The translations under genes were made by a program, and so were the position numbers. A model generated the notes under the pieces. It was not told the origin of the DNA. It saw only the letters and a program-made list of their open reading frames with translations, and ran no database searches. From JAYZDF01 sp036337945 (GTDB lineage: Bacteria > Myxococcota > Kuafuiibacteriia > Kuafuiibacteriales > Kuafuiibacteriaceae), in assembly GCA_036337945.1 (NCBI GenBank), contig JAYZDF010000028.1, positions 58,235 to 122,234 on the forward strand: 64,000 nucleotides of DNA. The letters are read 5' to 3'. Position 1 is the stretch's first letter; every line of letters starts with the position of its first letter. Below are positions 1 through 8,657 of the stretch, piece after piece.

Positions 1-1
1 A

Positions 2-418
2 GCTGAAAAGACATTCGATGAAGCTTTAGAGGCTCTTAAACGCAAAAACCTCGATACAGCAAAAGGCTTACTCGACCGCGCGATTGCCATGAACAAAGGC
101 GAAGCAATATATCAGGTGTACGCTGGCTGGGTACTGTTTTTGGCCAATGGAAAGTCGAAAGAGGCGTCTCGACAGGCGATTCCGGTTATTAAACAAGCCA
201 TCGAGCTCCAGGAAAAGCTACCCAAAGCGTATGAGTTTCTCGGACGTATCCATGAAATACTTGGCGAGACGAAGACGGCAAAGTCGATGTACAAACGATG
301 TCTTGAGCACGAACCAAACAATATCGAGGTTGCGAGAGCGATTCGGCTCATCAATACACGCGCGGAAAAAGCGAAAAAGAGTGGCGGGCTAATTTCTAAA
401 TTCTTATCAAAAAAGTAG
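2..418 (+). CDS. TPR-containing protein, C-terminal part (5' end outside window)
   Basis: The reading frame is open from the first bases of the window, so this is the C-terminal 138 or so residues of a longer protein; the first internal Met (base 89) is unlikely to be the true start because the upstream codons continue the same helical repeat pattern. The visible part holds two to three TPR-like helix pairs, with residues typical of TPR (AYEFLGRIHEILGE, YKRCLEHEPNN). It ends in a Lys-rich tail. TPR units bind other proteins; in this lineage such C-terminal TPRs often follow a DnaJ or response-regulator domain, but nothing upstream can be seen. It converges on the PEGA protein two bases downstream. 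Confidence 0.75.
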   Translation, partial: AEKTFDEALEALKRKNLDTAKGLLDRAIAMNKGEAIYQVYAGWVLFLANGKSKEASRQAIPVIKQAIELQEKLPKAYEFLGRIHEILGETKTAKSMYKRCLEHEPNNIEVARAIRLINTRAEKAKKSGGLISKFLSKK

Positions 419-420
419 GC

Positions 421-1728
421 TTACTCTTCTTCGTCTTTGATTGTGATGGTTCCGCCTTTGAGCGGCCTGAAAATAGGGCGTCTAATCTTCTTCTTTTTCT
501 GCTTTGAGTTTGAAGCAGCGAAATCGACATACTCAGGTGATGCGTTAAATTTAGACACCATGTTACGTTTTCGTGCTCTCGGCTCGAATTTTGCGATCTC
601 TGCGATAGAACCATCAAACTGGTCGACTTGCTTCGTGATCGCTTGGACAATGCGCAATACATCTGATTCAGCAGTGAGTAATTCAAGGTCGAAGTTCACT
701 TGCTCGATAGCTTTGATTTTCGCGTTCTCGACATTCAAAACATAGGTGAACACTTTGAACTTATCCGCATCTTTCACCATAGCGCCAAATACGAGCCATT
801 TCGCCTGCGCATTTTTCGCGGCTTTTATGGCGTTTTGAACGATTGCTTTAGGTAATTGGTTTTTGGCAATTGCGTCTGCAACGACACCGACATCGTCGCC
901 GCCAGATGTGTCTTTGTACTTGGCAAGGACTTCGGTTTGTTTCTTTGCTTCAACGGTGACAACCGTTGAGTAGGGAACCACGCCCTTGATGCGAGCGACG
1001 ACTAAATGCTTTCCTGGGACCACTTTTTCAAGGACGATTGGTGCAACGCCGGTTTCGCGTCCATCGATTTCAATCGTCGCGCCAGGAAGAATGCTTTGCA
1101 CGAGTATGGAGCCTCGTTTTTCACGTACAGCTTGATCCGCGGCAGCCTTGAATTGTTTTTGATACACTCTCGAATAAACCGCGTCGTCTAGGTCGTAGGT
1201 CGGGGCAATTCGAGCAGCTTCGTCGATTAGCTTGCTCGCAATCTCGTCATTCCCTGATAGTAAATGGGTTCGCGCGAGCTCGTGCAAAGCGTTGAGATAA
1301 AGTTTTGCGTTCCCTTTTGGAAGCGCACCTGCATTTTGCTCTAGCTCTTTGACTGCATTGCTTCGGTGCTCAACAGCCGAGTTGATGACCCGATTCGTTT
1401 CCGAGTCTTGAGCCTGCTTTTGGGCTGATTCAAATCCTTGCAGACTGGGTGATTGCGCATCCTCTGTTGCGACAGCGCCCTTGATTACGGTGAGGCCTGA
1501 AACTGTCCCGAGTTCTTTTTGAAGCAAGTTTGTCGCCGTATCCAGTTTGTCCTGCGGAACCGTTCGGAAGATTGCTTGATAGGGCAAACTCAGTATGGCT
1601 GTTTTAGTCTCCGCGGCGTCGCTCGCAGCGGTGTCTCCTTCTTGGCTCAATGCACTTGTGGCGAAAGGTGTGGTGCATAGTAGGGTGCTAGCGAACAATA
1701 ACGTATTAGAAATTCGGTAATATTTCAT
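421..1728 (-). CDS. Exported PEGA-domain protein
   Basis: This is a 435-residue exported protein of unknown specific role. It starts with a signal peptide (MKYYRISNTLLFASTLLC, cleavage near ATSALSQ). A helical, TPR-like stretch fills about residues 80-195 (LYLNALHELARTHLL), followed by a PEGA domain at about 211-274 (ATIEIDGRETGVAP...VVPGKHLVVARIKG), a beta-sandwich linked to surface and envelope proteins. The C-terminus is basic then acidic (RARKRN... KDEEE). I chose the ATG at 1728 rather than 1761, because GAAGG lies 7 bases before it and the signal peptide then begins correctly; the longer version would also overlap the upstream gene. It lies downstream of a hypothetical gene on the same strand and may share its transcript. 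Confidence 0.8.
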   Translation of the reverse strand: MKYYRISNTLLFASTLLCTTPFATSALSQEGDTAASDAAETKTAILSLPYQAIFRTVPQDKLDTATNLLQKELGTVSGLTVIKGAVATEDAQSPSLQGFESAQKQAQDSETNRVINSAVEHRSNAVKELEQNAGALPKGNAKLYLNALHELARTHLLSGNDEIASKLIDEAARIAPTYDLDDAVYSRVYQKQFKAAADQAVREKRGSILVQSILPGATIEIDGRETGVAPIVLEKVVPGKHLVVARIKGVVPYSTVVTVEAKKQTEVLAKYKDTSGGDDVGVVADAIAKNQLPKAIVQNAIKAAKNAQAKWLVFGAMVKDADKFKVFTYVLNVENAKIKAIEQVNFDLELLTAESDVLRIVQAITKQVDQFDGSIAEIAKFEPRARKRNMVSKFNASPEYVDFAASNSKQKKKKIRRPIFRPLKGGTITIKDEEE

Positions 1729-1753
1729 TTTATGCCTTCGTATTGGATGATCC

Positions 1754-2581
1754 TTATGCATTAGACGTCAACGATTGTCGAATCACGCTTTTTGCATAAG
1801 TGCTCAATCGATCTTTTGTACCAGAGGTAAGATATTCTACTACCTTAGCTGCGGGCTCAAAGTGAATAAGTATCTCTTCGTTCGATTGAACAAAATAGCG
1901 GCCCTCCCAATTGTCTTCGTCTTCCCATTGGCTCAATCGAGCGTGGTACTTCACTGTTTCCGTGAGATAGGAGGTTAGGTAACGTACTGAATTTGCACGC
2001 ATAATAGCAGTTTTAGTCGTTTGGTGAAAAATCGATTCAAAGATGGATTCGAGTTGCTCAAGGTTTTCAATATTAGGTTTACCGATGGGTTTTGCAAATA
2101 CATTTGCTACGATTGCACTCAGTATTTTCGCCGCTTCACTCTCTTTTTCAGGGTAAGGTTGCTGGTCGAGCTCTTCTTCGAGTCTCCCAAGTCGCTCGTT
2201 TACATCACCAGATCGTAGATAACGAAGCGACCATTTTGATAGACGAACCCGCTTTTTGGAATTTTGTAGCATTTTACCAAAAAATCCAGCGTCGGGTTTA
2301 ACCGCATTATCTTGGTTGACCCGTTCCAGTCCTAGCCTCGTCAGAATGGATTGGATTTCCTTGGGAATCTCGCAGCGGCTTACGATACTCGAAATGGCGT
2401 AAAGTTGGGGCGAGTCGAGGAGGGCCGGATCCGTCATAAGCTCGACTTGGTGTTCGAACAGACGGTTCTGTAGAGATGCCTGAAACTCAGCAGGATCTTG
2501 GTGATGCGACCGAATAAGTTCGGCGGTCAATTCTACGTGATCACCTCGAAAATCTATAAGATGTGAATCTTTTAACTGCAC
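1754..2581 (-). CDS. Hypothetical protein, 275 residues
   Basis: No family is recognised. The product is soluble, charged and mostly helical, with no signal peptide or membrane segment. Two helical halves are joined by a basic stretch (KKRVRLSKWSLRYLRSG, about residues 112-128), and the region after residue 150 is rich in Glu and Leu. The start codon is GTG at 2581, giving a 41-base overlap with the end of the upstream glycosyltransferase; no clear ribosome site precedes it, so translation may be coupled. A later start would have to lie beyond residue 49. It sits between a membrane glycosyltransferase and a PEGA protein on the same strand, so an envelope-related role is only a guess. Confidence 0.6.
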   Translation of the reverse strand: MQLKDSHLIDFRGDHVELTAELIRSHHQDPAEFQASLQNRLFEHQVELMTDPALLDSPQLYAISSIVSRCEIPKEIQSILTRLGLERVNQDNAVKPDAGFFGKMLQNSKKRVRLSKWSLRYLRSGDVNERLGRLEEELDQQPYPEKESEAAKILSAIVANVFAKPIGKPNIENLEQLESIFESIFHQTTKTAIMRANSVRYLTSYLTETVKYHARLSQWEDEDNWEGRYFVQSNEEILIHFEPAAKVVEYLTSGTKDRLSTYAKSVIRQSLTSNA

Positions 2582-3980
2582 GCGGACACCAGAAGCCTAA
2601 CATCAAAAGCAGCCAAGCTGGGAAATGGATGAGTAATCGAATGACCAGCGGTTCTTCCCAGCGCCCAGTGATGGAATGCTGATAGCTAGCAAAATGGCAA
2701 AGAGGAGCAATCAAAATGAGCCATGCGACGCCCCACTGAATTCGCAAAGCAAAGGGTACAAATGGAATCAGCCACGTGACATACCAGGGGTGAAACGTTG
2801 GGCTAAACAGAATTGCGAGCGTCATCAATTCGCCAGTTTGCTCTACGACAGAGGTTGAGTCTCTGCGCGACTTCAATCGATAGACAAGTATAACTCCGAA
2901 AATAAACGCTGTGATCAATCGAGCAAACTGATGTCGAGTTATAGTAAAGACTCCTATTCTGCCGTAGTCGCCACTGAGAAGGCTTTCTGCGGCCATAAGA
3001 ATTAGGCCAAAAACGCCATCGAACGAGCGCCATCTCGTTGCGTATTCATTTAGTCCTCGCCCCTCGGCCATCGTCAGCGCAAAATATGGGACTGCAAAGG
3101 CAATAAGAATGACTAAAGGCCACAGACTCTTCTTCGGGGAATGTCTGAGGCTTACCAACAAGCCAATTGCTCCATTAAGTTTCGCGAGTATTGCCAACAC
3201 CCACCCAAAGTGACCGAGTAAATAACGCGATTGAATAAACCCAAAAGCACCAAGACATAAACCGAATATAGCGATGCCGTCCGCATGTCCTTCTCGATTA
3301 AGTTCGAATAAAGAGAGCGGGCAGAGAGCTAAGATTAGGGGCCATCGAAGAGCCGACCATCTGTTTTGCCCTAAGGAATGCTTCGCAAGATAAATAAGTA
3401 GATAACCACAGACCTCAATCACTAAAAAAGTCAGCTTGAGCAACAATAGGTCAGTTTGAGCATTCCACGGTATTTCTACTGCTCTTGCCGCGCTGGAAAT
3501 TCCGCCCACTAGAGCAAAGCAAAACATCGACAACGGTGGATAAATTGTCGCGATCTCCGGATGGTTAATCTTGTGAAATGATGCATCGAGCAAAGTCGAT
3601 GAAACCGTCCCAGCAGCATCGGCAGGTGCTGTCGTGAAAGGGAATTGCCATCCCATCTCCCAAACAACTTTTCCTTCGTAAACGTATCGAAAGACATCCT
3701 CGGAGAATACCGGAGGCACGCAAACAGCGAATATTTTAAGTGAAAACGCTATAGCAAGGAGGATCCCCCATTTAGTCTTTTCGGTTTGCAGCCGAAGAAT
3801 CTGGCTGCAAACAGCAAGATAGCTCACACCGCAGACCAGCGCAGTCACGGCGAAAGACAGAAAATCGTGCGAGATAATCCCCCATAAGATTAGAAACAAA
3901 GAGGAAATCGTGAAAATGAGCAGAGCCAAAACGTCGTTTATTCTGGTCGCAAATTTGACAGCATTTTCGGTTCTTGCCAT
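2541..3980 (-). CDS. Polytopic membrane glycosyltransferase (GT-C type, GT87/mannosyltransferase-like)
   Basis: The protein has about 479 residues and some ten or more hydrophobic helices. After the first periplasmic loop it carries the acidic motif SEDVFRYVYEGKVVWE and then INHPEIATIYPPLS, both typical of polyprenol-phosphate-sugar dependent GT-C enzymes that add mannose or a similar sugar on the periplasmic face of the inner membrane. The acidic pair (Glu-Asp) in the first loop is the expected catalytic or metal site. I chose the ATG at 3980 (MARTENAV) because residues further upstream are polar and unlike the family; GAGG lies 11 bases before it. It is divergent from the gene at 3999, with only 18 bases between the starts. 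Acceptor and sugar cannot be told from sequence. Confidence 0.75.
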   Translation of the reverse strand: MARTENAVKFATRINDVLALLIFTISSLFLILWGIISHDFLSFAVTALVCGVSYLAVCSQILRLQTEKTKWGILLAIAFSLKIFAVCVPPVFSEDVFRYVYEGKVVWEMGWQFPFTTAPADAAGTVSSTLLDASFHKINHPEIATIYPPLSMFCFALVGGISSAARAVEIPWNAQTDLLLLKLTFLVIEVCGYLLIYLAKHSLGQNRWSALRWPLILALCPLSLFELNREGHADGIAIFGLCLGAFGFIQSRYLLGHFGWVLAILAKLNGAIGLLVSLRHSPKKSLWPLVILIAFAVPYFALTMAEGRGLNEYATRWRSFDGVFGLILMAAESLLSGDYGRIGVFTITRHQFARLITAFIFGVILVYRLKSRRDSTSVVEQTGELMTLAILFSPTFHPWYVTWLIPFVPFALRIQWGVAWLILIAPLCHFASYQHSITGRWEEPLVIRLLIHFPAWLLLMLGFWCPRAVKRFTSYRFSR

Positions 3981-3998
3981 TGATGAATAGGCCTCATT

Positions 3999-5087
3999 AT
4001 GCGCAGATACTCCATTTTTTTCAGTAATACCGCAATAATCAGTCTTTGTCTGACCCATGGGATGCCGCTTTATGCTGCGCAGATCACCGGGGAAGTGAAA
4101 GCCGCAAATCAACCGATTGTTTCCAAGACTCTCGGCTACACACGAACACGAGTCGTGGGAATGTCGACCAAGCTGAAGACGATGAAAGAGGATTTAGCAC
4201 TCTATTTAGAAGTGAAAAATTCTCTGCCGTTGAAAGCTTCGGCGGAACGCAGATTGGTGCGTATCCACGGCCAGTCTTTCAAGCCGGAAATGACAGCCTG
4301 CGTTTTTGATGAGGTTTTGAGCTTTCTAAACGAGGATCGTCGAGCAGTGACCGTGACGGTTGGTAACCAAGTGGTCGGCACGGTCGAGCCTCGTGAAGAA
4401 TTATCTTTCAAGTGCACAACAAAAGGACTTGCCGAACTGCGCCTCAAAGAACACGCGCACGCTCGTGGTTCGTTATTTGTGGGGACAACTGGAGTCGCTA
4501 CTAAGCCCGATGAAACAGGCCGATTCATCATGACGGCACCCGAAGGAACTTACGTACTCAACGTCATCAATTCTACAGGGGTCATTCAAACTACCGACGT
4601 AGAAGTAGCTGCTGAAGACATCGAGCTCGGTCTCCTCGGCGCAGAACAAACGGTAGACGACATTGAAAGCCCAGAGGAAGCCACTACCGAAGAGGCCGCT
4701 TCTGGAGATGAAACGCCACCAGGACCGCAAATAGTCACGCCAACGGCACCACCACCTCCTACTCAGCCAACAGTAAACGCAAACTTGCCGAAACCTGCGC
4801 CAAGCAAGGCGCTACCGAAGCCAGCGCCAGCAGTGGCTCCGAAGCCCCCGCCCGCAGCGATACCAAAGCCTGCACCAGCGGCTCCAGCGGCTGTAAAGTT
4901 TGCAGTTCCCAAGCAGCCTAAGCCCCAGCCTGCTCCGAAGGTCGCACCTCCGCCTCCGCCAGCTCCTAAGCCGGCTGCAAAGCCTGCGCCTAAACCTGCA
5001 CCGAAACCTGCGCCTAAGCCTGCACCGAAGCCAGCACCCGCAGAAGAAGAAGACTCACTTGATGACTTCTTTGACATGGAGGAATAA
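3999..5087 (+). CDS. Exported protein with carboxypeptidase-regulatory-like domain and Pro/Ala/Lys-rich tail
   Basis: The 362-residue product has a signal peptide (cleavage near MPLYAAQ). Residues 25-210 form a beta-rich region ending in a carboxypeptidase-regulatory-like fold (TDETGRFIMTAPEGTYVLNV type segment) that resembles, in general layout, the cupredoxin-like protein at 39741-40433, but without copper ligands. From about residue 245 the sequence is low complexity, built on PKPAP repeats, as in periplasm-spanning linkers of TonB-like or stalk proteins. It ends in an acidic cap (EEEDSLDDFFDMEE). The next gene starts 3 bases after the stop with GGAGG inside this gene, so the two are co-translated. 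Function unknown; a structural or tethering role in the periplasm is an inference. Confidence 0.7.
   Translation: MRRYSIFFSNTAIISLCLTHGMPLYAAQITGEVKAANQPIVSKTLGYTRTRVVGMSTKLKTMKEDLALYLEVKNSLPLKASAERRLVRIHGQSFKPEMTACVFDEVLSFLNEDRRAVTVTVGNQVVGTVEPREELSFKCTTKGLAELRLKEHAHARGSLFVGTTGVATKPDETGRFIMTAPEGTYVLNVINSTGVIQTTDVEVAAEDIELGLLGAEQTVDDIESPEEATTEEAASGDETPPGPQIVTPTAPPPPTQPTVNANLPKPAPSKALPKPAPAVAPKPPPAAIPKPAPAAPAAVKFAVPKQPKPQPAPKVAPPPPPAPKPAAKPAPKPAPKPAPKPAPKPAPAEEEDSLDDFFDMEE
4738..5046 (+). repeat. Low-complexity Pro/Ala/Lys codon repeat
   Basis: This stretch encodes the PKPAP-type linker of the exported protein. The densest part, about 4960-5040, consists of near-exact repeats of the 12-base unit for Pro-Lys-Pro-Ala, with third-base variation between copies. 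The opposite strand gives a spurious Gly/Ala-rich open frame, which is a shadow. Confidence 0.85.
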
Positions 5088-5090
5088 ATC

Positions 5091-7280
5091 ATGGGTTTTT
5101 GGATTAGACACTGTTTACTTATCGCTTTTTGCATCATTCTTCCTTCTGGCTTGATGCTCTATCAAGACACGCAAGCTTCACTTGAACGTGCAGCGGAAGC
5201 AGGCGAGCAAAGCGCGAAGACTGTTCCAAGTGCCGTGCTTTCAGAACTCCGACTTGAGGCACATAATCAGGTCAACAAGGCGCTTGCCGTAGCGCAAAAA
5301 GTGGTCGATGAAGGCTGGCTGGCTGATACCTCTGACCCCGCTCGTATGCCATCAGCGATTCGCAATATCAAAGATTTGCTTGCTGCGAGCGCTCCCAAAC
5401 GAGGCTTTGCGTGGATGGTCGATGCGCAAGGAAATGTGCTTGCAAGAAACGACCAAAATGGAATGGACGAAAATCCTGAAAATATCGCAGGCCATCCTTT
5501 ATTCCGGGAAACGCAGTCCGGTTATGCTCTCGATGGACTATGGTCTGAGGGGCCTCTGACCTATTTCACTGGCGCAGTCCCTCTCAATCTAAACGGTGCC
5601 GCTAGTGGGGCTATTTTTATTGCTACACCGATCGACGAAGCTCTGACTCGTAGAGTTGCTTCGAAAGTGCGCGGCGTATCCTTGACGACGATCCTCGACG
5701 GTAAAATTATCGCTACAACACTTCCGAGCCAAACGGTTGCAACCGAGGTTACCTCAAAAGCAAAACCTGTCGCGCCTTTATTGGCCGGGAAACTGGTTAC
5801 GCCGATTCCTTCAGGAAAACTTCCTTTTACTCCGCTCTTTATTGATCGCTATGCTACCGGCCTGGCGTACGCGTCGATAGCGGTCCTTGGACCAGCAGGC
5901 GGTAGGATGAAATGGATAGCCTCGGTCGAGGCCGCAAAGCCATTGCGAAATCTCGCTGAACGTCAAGAGATGCTAATTGGTCTATTTGTCGCCGCATTAT
6001 TACTCGCTCTTCTGTTTGGTATCGAGTTACAGAAATCATATGTATCGCCAATTGGCTTGCTCGTGGAACATCTTTCTTCTGTCCAGCAGCGGCGTGGAAC
6101 TATACGAGATCTTGAGGAATTTCGAGTCCGAAAACCGTTCAGGAGACTTGTTAAGCTTATAAATATGACGGTCAAAAAACTCCCGAGTACAAATAAAAGC
6201 TCAGGTGTTTTTCCCAACGATCAGTCGAGTATTGCACCGGGACCAGGACAGGCGCTTGACGCTAGCCAACCGTTGTCCGGCTTGGGGTCGCCGCTAAACC
6301 TCTCTGGGAATGGTAGCGCATCTGGTTTGCCGTCCGCCGCACCACCGCCCATCGCAGACCTTTCTTCTGGAAATGAAGGCCTACCATCGGCTTCACCTCT
6401 TGGTGATCCAGGTTTGCCTACTGCTTCGCCTCTGTCTAGTCTGGGTGATCCAGGTCTGCCTTCGGCTTCTCCTTTGTCTAGTTTAGGTGATCCAGGATTG
6501 CCTTCAGCGTCTCCTTTGGGTGACCCAGGACTGCCTCCGGCTTCTCCTTTATCTAGTTTAGGTGACCCAGGTTTGCCTCCTGCTTCGCCGTCTATGAGTG
6601 CGTCAGCTGAAGAAGAAGTTGATGACACTCCGATGGCGCTTGGAGGCTCCACCGGTCAGACTCGATCGGCGTCCGAAATCCGTGGATTGTCGGCGGATGC
6701 ACTATCCGGCATGTCTTCACCGCCTTCTGCCGCTGATTCTTTTCCTCCGCCACCTGTCGCGGCCTCAGATGAGGCCGAATCCCCTCTCGGAGCGATCGGA
6801 GCAATGGAAGATGAGTCACCTGAGTCTCCTTATGAATCCACCGCCATCGCCAAAGTAGATGATGACCTCTTGCAGGAAAGTCGAAATCGGACGTCCACCG
6901 GACATAGTCTCGAAGCTTTGGAAGAGGAAGAGTCACCGACTTCTGCGGCAGAATCAACCATGATCGCCCAAGTGCCTCAAGAGTTATTGCAGGCTACAGC
7001 GAATGACCCTGCAGTCGTAGCTCCACCAGCTGAGCTTGAGTCGAATGAAGAAGAAATGACTCCTGAGATGAAACACTTTCAAGAGACATACGATGCGTTC
7101 ATTGAACTAAGAAAGCAGTGTGGTGAACCTGTTGCAGACTTATCTTTCCAAAGATTTGAGAAGAAACTGGTGAAAAACAGAGACGGTCTGAAATCGAAAT
7201 ACGGCTGTCAGTCTGTCCGCTTTCAAGTCTATGAAAAGAACGGGAAAGCGGCTCTCAAAGCAACCCCAATCAGAGGCTAG
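5091..7280 (+). CDS. Cache-domain membrane protein with MXAN_5187-like C-terminal domain
   Basis: The 729-residue product has an N-terminal membrane helix (residues 6-24) and a periplasmic Cache-type sensor region to about residue 290 (FAWMVDAQGNVLARND, YFTGAVPLN...GAIFIATPID). A second membrane helix follows (LIGLFVAALLLALLFGIEL) and then a HAMP-like helical segment. The cytoplasmic side is a long disordered Ser/Pro linker with GDPGLPSASPLSSL repeats, then two acidic repeats (ESPYESTAIAKV.DDLLQ and ESPTSAAESTMIAQVPQELLQ). The last 75 residues (MKHFQETYDAFIELRKQCGE to the end) form a compact basic domain resembling the family named after Myxococcus MXAN_5187. It looks like a receptor without kinase or methyl-accepting domain. 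GGAGG lies 8 bases before the ATG. Confidence 0.75.
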   Translation: MGFWIRHCLLIAFCIILPSGLMLYQDTQASLERAAEAGEQSAKTVPSAVLSELRLEAHNQVNKALAVAQKVVDEGWLADTSDPARMPSAIRNIKDLLAASAPKRGFAWMVDAQGNVLARNDQNGMDENPENIAGHPLFRETQSGYALDGLWSEGPLTYFTGAVPLNLNGAASGAIFIATPIDEALTRRVASKVRGVSLTTILDGKIIATTLPSQTVATEVTSKAKPVAPLLAGKLVTPIPSGKLPFTPLFIDRYATGLAYASIAVLGPAGGRMKWIASVEAAKPLRNLAERQEMLIGLFVAALLLALLFGIELQKSYVSPIGLLVEHLSSVQQRRGTIRDLEEFRVRKPFRRLVKLINMTVKKLPSTNKSSGVFPNDQSSIAPGPGQALDASQPLSGLGSPLNLSGNGSASGLPSAAPPPIADLSSGNEGLPSASPLGDPGLPTASPLSSLGDPGLPSASPLSSLGDPGLPSASPLGDPGLPPASPLSSLGDPGLPPASPSMSASAEEEVDDTPMALGGSTGQTRSASEIRGLSADALSGMSSPPSAADSFPPPPVAASDEAESPLGAIGAMEDESPESPYESTAIAKVDDDLLQESRNRTSTGHSLEALEEEESPTSAAESTMIAQVPQELLQATANDPAVVAPPAELESNEEEMTPEMKHFQETYDAFIELRKQCGEPVADLSFQRFEKKLVKNRDGLKSKYGCQSVRFQVYEKNGKAALKATPIRG
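6376..6594 (+). repeat. In-frame tandem repeats encoding GDPGLPSASPLSSL units
   Basis: Five to six copies of a unit of 27 or 42 bases encode Gly-Asp-Pro-Gly-Leu-Pro-x-Ala-Ser-Pro with or without the Leu-Ser-Ser-Leu extension. Copies differ mainly at third codon positions, so the protein repeat is under selection or was recently amplified in blocks. The repeat forms the cytoplasmic linker of the Cache protein; copy number is likely to vary between strains. Confidence 0.85.
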
Positions 7281-7281
7281 T

Positions 7282-7316
7282 AGATCCTCACTGCGGCATA
7301 AATTAGTTGAGGATCT
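7282..7316. terminator. Hairpin between convergent genes
   Basis: A perfect 9-base inverted repeat (AGATCCTCA ... TGAGGATCT) with a 17-base loop starts at once after the stop of the Cache gene and runs into the last codons of the convergent DUF3467 gene. There is no clear T run on either side, so Rho-independent termination is uncertain; it may act in both directions or simply protect 3' ends. Confidence 0.4.
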
Positions 7317-7611
7317 TACTCGGCGGCATCGCCGGGCCGCTAATATCAATTTCACCGTGAACCATTTCAAATTTTCTGATGGAATCTTGAAGTGCTAACA
7401 ACAAACGTTTGGTGTGCTTTGCGCTGCTTATCATGCGTGAGCGAACTTTTGCCTTCGCACCGCCGGGCTGAACATAAATGAAGTCTAGCGTGAACTCGTT
7501 CTCTGAATGATTGACCATTGCCATGTTTATATACATGCCTTGAGCAGTTTCAGGGTCGAGCTCAACAGGAATTTGACGTGAGTTTTGGGCATCTGATTTA
7601 TCTTGGCTCAT
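7303..7611 (-). CDS. DUF3467 family protein
   Basis: This 102-residue cytoplasmic protein matches the DUF3467 family: it contains the typical core around residues 20-85 (MYINMAMVNHSENEFTLDFI, followed by the AKVRSRMISSAKHTKRLLLAL segment). Family members are short, widely spread proteins without an assigned reaction. The ATG at 7611 overlaps the stop of the upstream TPR lipoprotein gene by 4 bases, so the two are translationally coupled. It is the last gene of the reverse-strand cluster that begins with the RNase G gene. Confidence 0.8.
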   Translation of the reverse strand: MSQDKSDAQNSRQIPVELDPETAQGMYINMAMVNHSENEFTLDFIYVQPGGAKAKVRSRMISSAKHTKRLLLALQDSIRKFEMVHGEIDISGPAMPPSKILN

Positions 7612-8627
7612 CTTGATTTCTCCAGTTTTCTAATTTTTTTGTTTGTTTGATCGGCTTTCTTTTTTTGGCCGGCCTGTTGATAAGTGTGGGCAAGCAATTT
7701 GAGTACCTGCACATTTTTCGGGGCCAGATTTACTGCGGCTTCCATAGTTGAAGTCGCCGAAGAGTAGTCTTTTAACTCCACCAATATACCTGCAAAAAGA
7801 ATCAAACTTTTTATATCTTTGGGATTCTGTGAAGTGATTTTTTCTAAAATTGCCTTCGCTTGACTCAGTTTTCCTATTTTTTGGAGTGCTTGGGCTTGTC
7901 GCCGTTGCGCGCTAACTTCATTAGGCGAAATTACTGAAGCTCGCTTGAATGCGTCACTCGCTTCGTCAAATTTCTCTGCGCGAAATAAGGTTTCGCCGTA
8001 CGTGTATTGTGCGGCAAAAGATTTCGGGTTCAGGTCAATCGCTTGCTTTGAAAACCGTAGCCCTAAATCGTAATTCCCCAGAAGTAGGTACGCATATGCG
8101 ACATCTGCTTTCAGATCCGCGCCGGGAGGTTTCACGAGTTCGTTGGCAGATAACAACGCTGATAGCGCCTTATCCGTTTGATTCTTTTCCAGATAAATCA
8201 ATCCGATAGAGTGGTGTAGCGCACCCGGGTTTTTCGCTCGGGTAAGACCTTTGTTATATACCTCGATTGCTTTTCCGCTGTGTCCTGATACGTCCAGTAA
8301 ACTGCCCAATAACAAATATGCCTCGGTGAGCGTGGCGTCTGCTTGAATCGCTTCTTGAGATTTTTCGAGTGCTCCCGACAAGTTACCTTCCGAAGCGAGT
8401 TTCTTACTGGCTTTCAACAGCCTAACTGCCGGACTAGAGGGTGAGTTAGTTCTTCGTAGCGCACGAGGACCCACTCCCTTAATTCTAGGTTTGGTGACCG
8501 TCTTTTTAGTCGGTGTTTCTTTGGTTGAGGCCTTTTGAGATGTCTGGGAACCAGCACAACCGAAAGCAATTACGAGAAAAGAGGAGAGAATTACAGAATA
8601 TTTCAATGCACTAGCGACACTAAACAA
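7608..8627 (-). CDS. TPR-repeat lipoprotein
   Basis: The 339-residue product begins with a lipoprotein signal (MFSVASALKYSVILSSFLVIAFGC, lipobox AFGC, Cys24). A basic Thr/Lys-rich linker leads to TPR units from about residue 70 to the end, at least seven 34-residue helix pairs (examples: AYLLLGSLLDVSGHSGKAIEVY, AAQYTYGETLFRAEKFDEAS, LLAHTYQQAGQKKKADQ). It is likely anchored to the inner or outer membrane as a scaffold, similar in type to PilW or NlpI-like proteins. It lies 30 bases after the NtrY-like kinase gene, and its end overlaps the DUF3467 start by 4 bases. No catalytic domain is present. Confidence 0.85.
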   Translation of the reverse strand: MFSVASALKYSVILSSFLVIAFGCAGSQTSQKASTKETPTKKTVTKPRIKGVGPRALRRTNSPSSPAVRLLKASKKLASEGNLSGALEKSQEAIQADATLTEAYLLLGSLLDVSGHSGKAIEVYNKGLTRAKNPGALHHSIGLIYLEKNQTDKALSALLSANELVKPPGADLKADVAYAYLLLGNYDLGLRFSKQAIDLNPKSFAAQYTYGETLFRAEKFDEASDAFKRASVISPNEVSAQRRQAQALQKIGKLSQAKAILEKITSQNPKDIKSLILFAGILVELKDYSSATSTMEAAVNLAPKNVQVLKLLAHTYQQAGQKKKADQTNKKIRKLEKSR

Positions 8628-8657
8628 TGCGTCTTCAGACTTGCAAGAGTGAAATGC

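Noticed and set aside
4763..5137. Gly/Ala-rich open frame on the reverse strand
   Set aside because: It is the mirror of the Pro/Ala/Lys repeat on the forward strand and has no start signal or family.
6221..6652. Gly/Pro/Asp-rich reverse open frame
   Set aside because: It is the mirror of the GDPGLP repeat gene.
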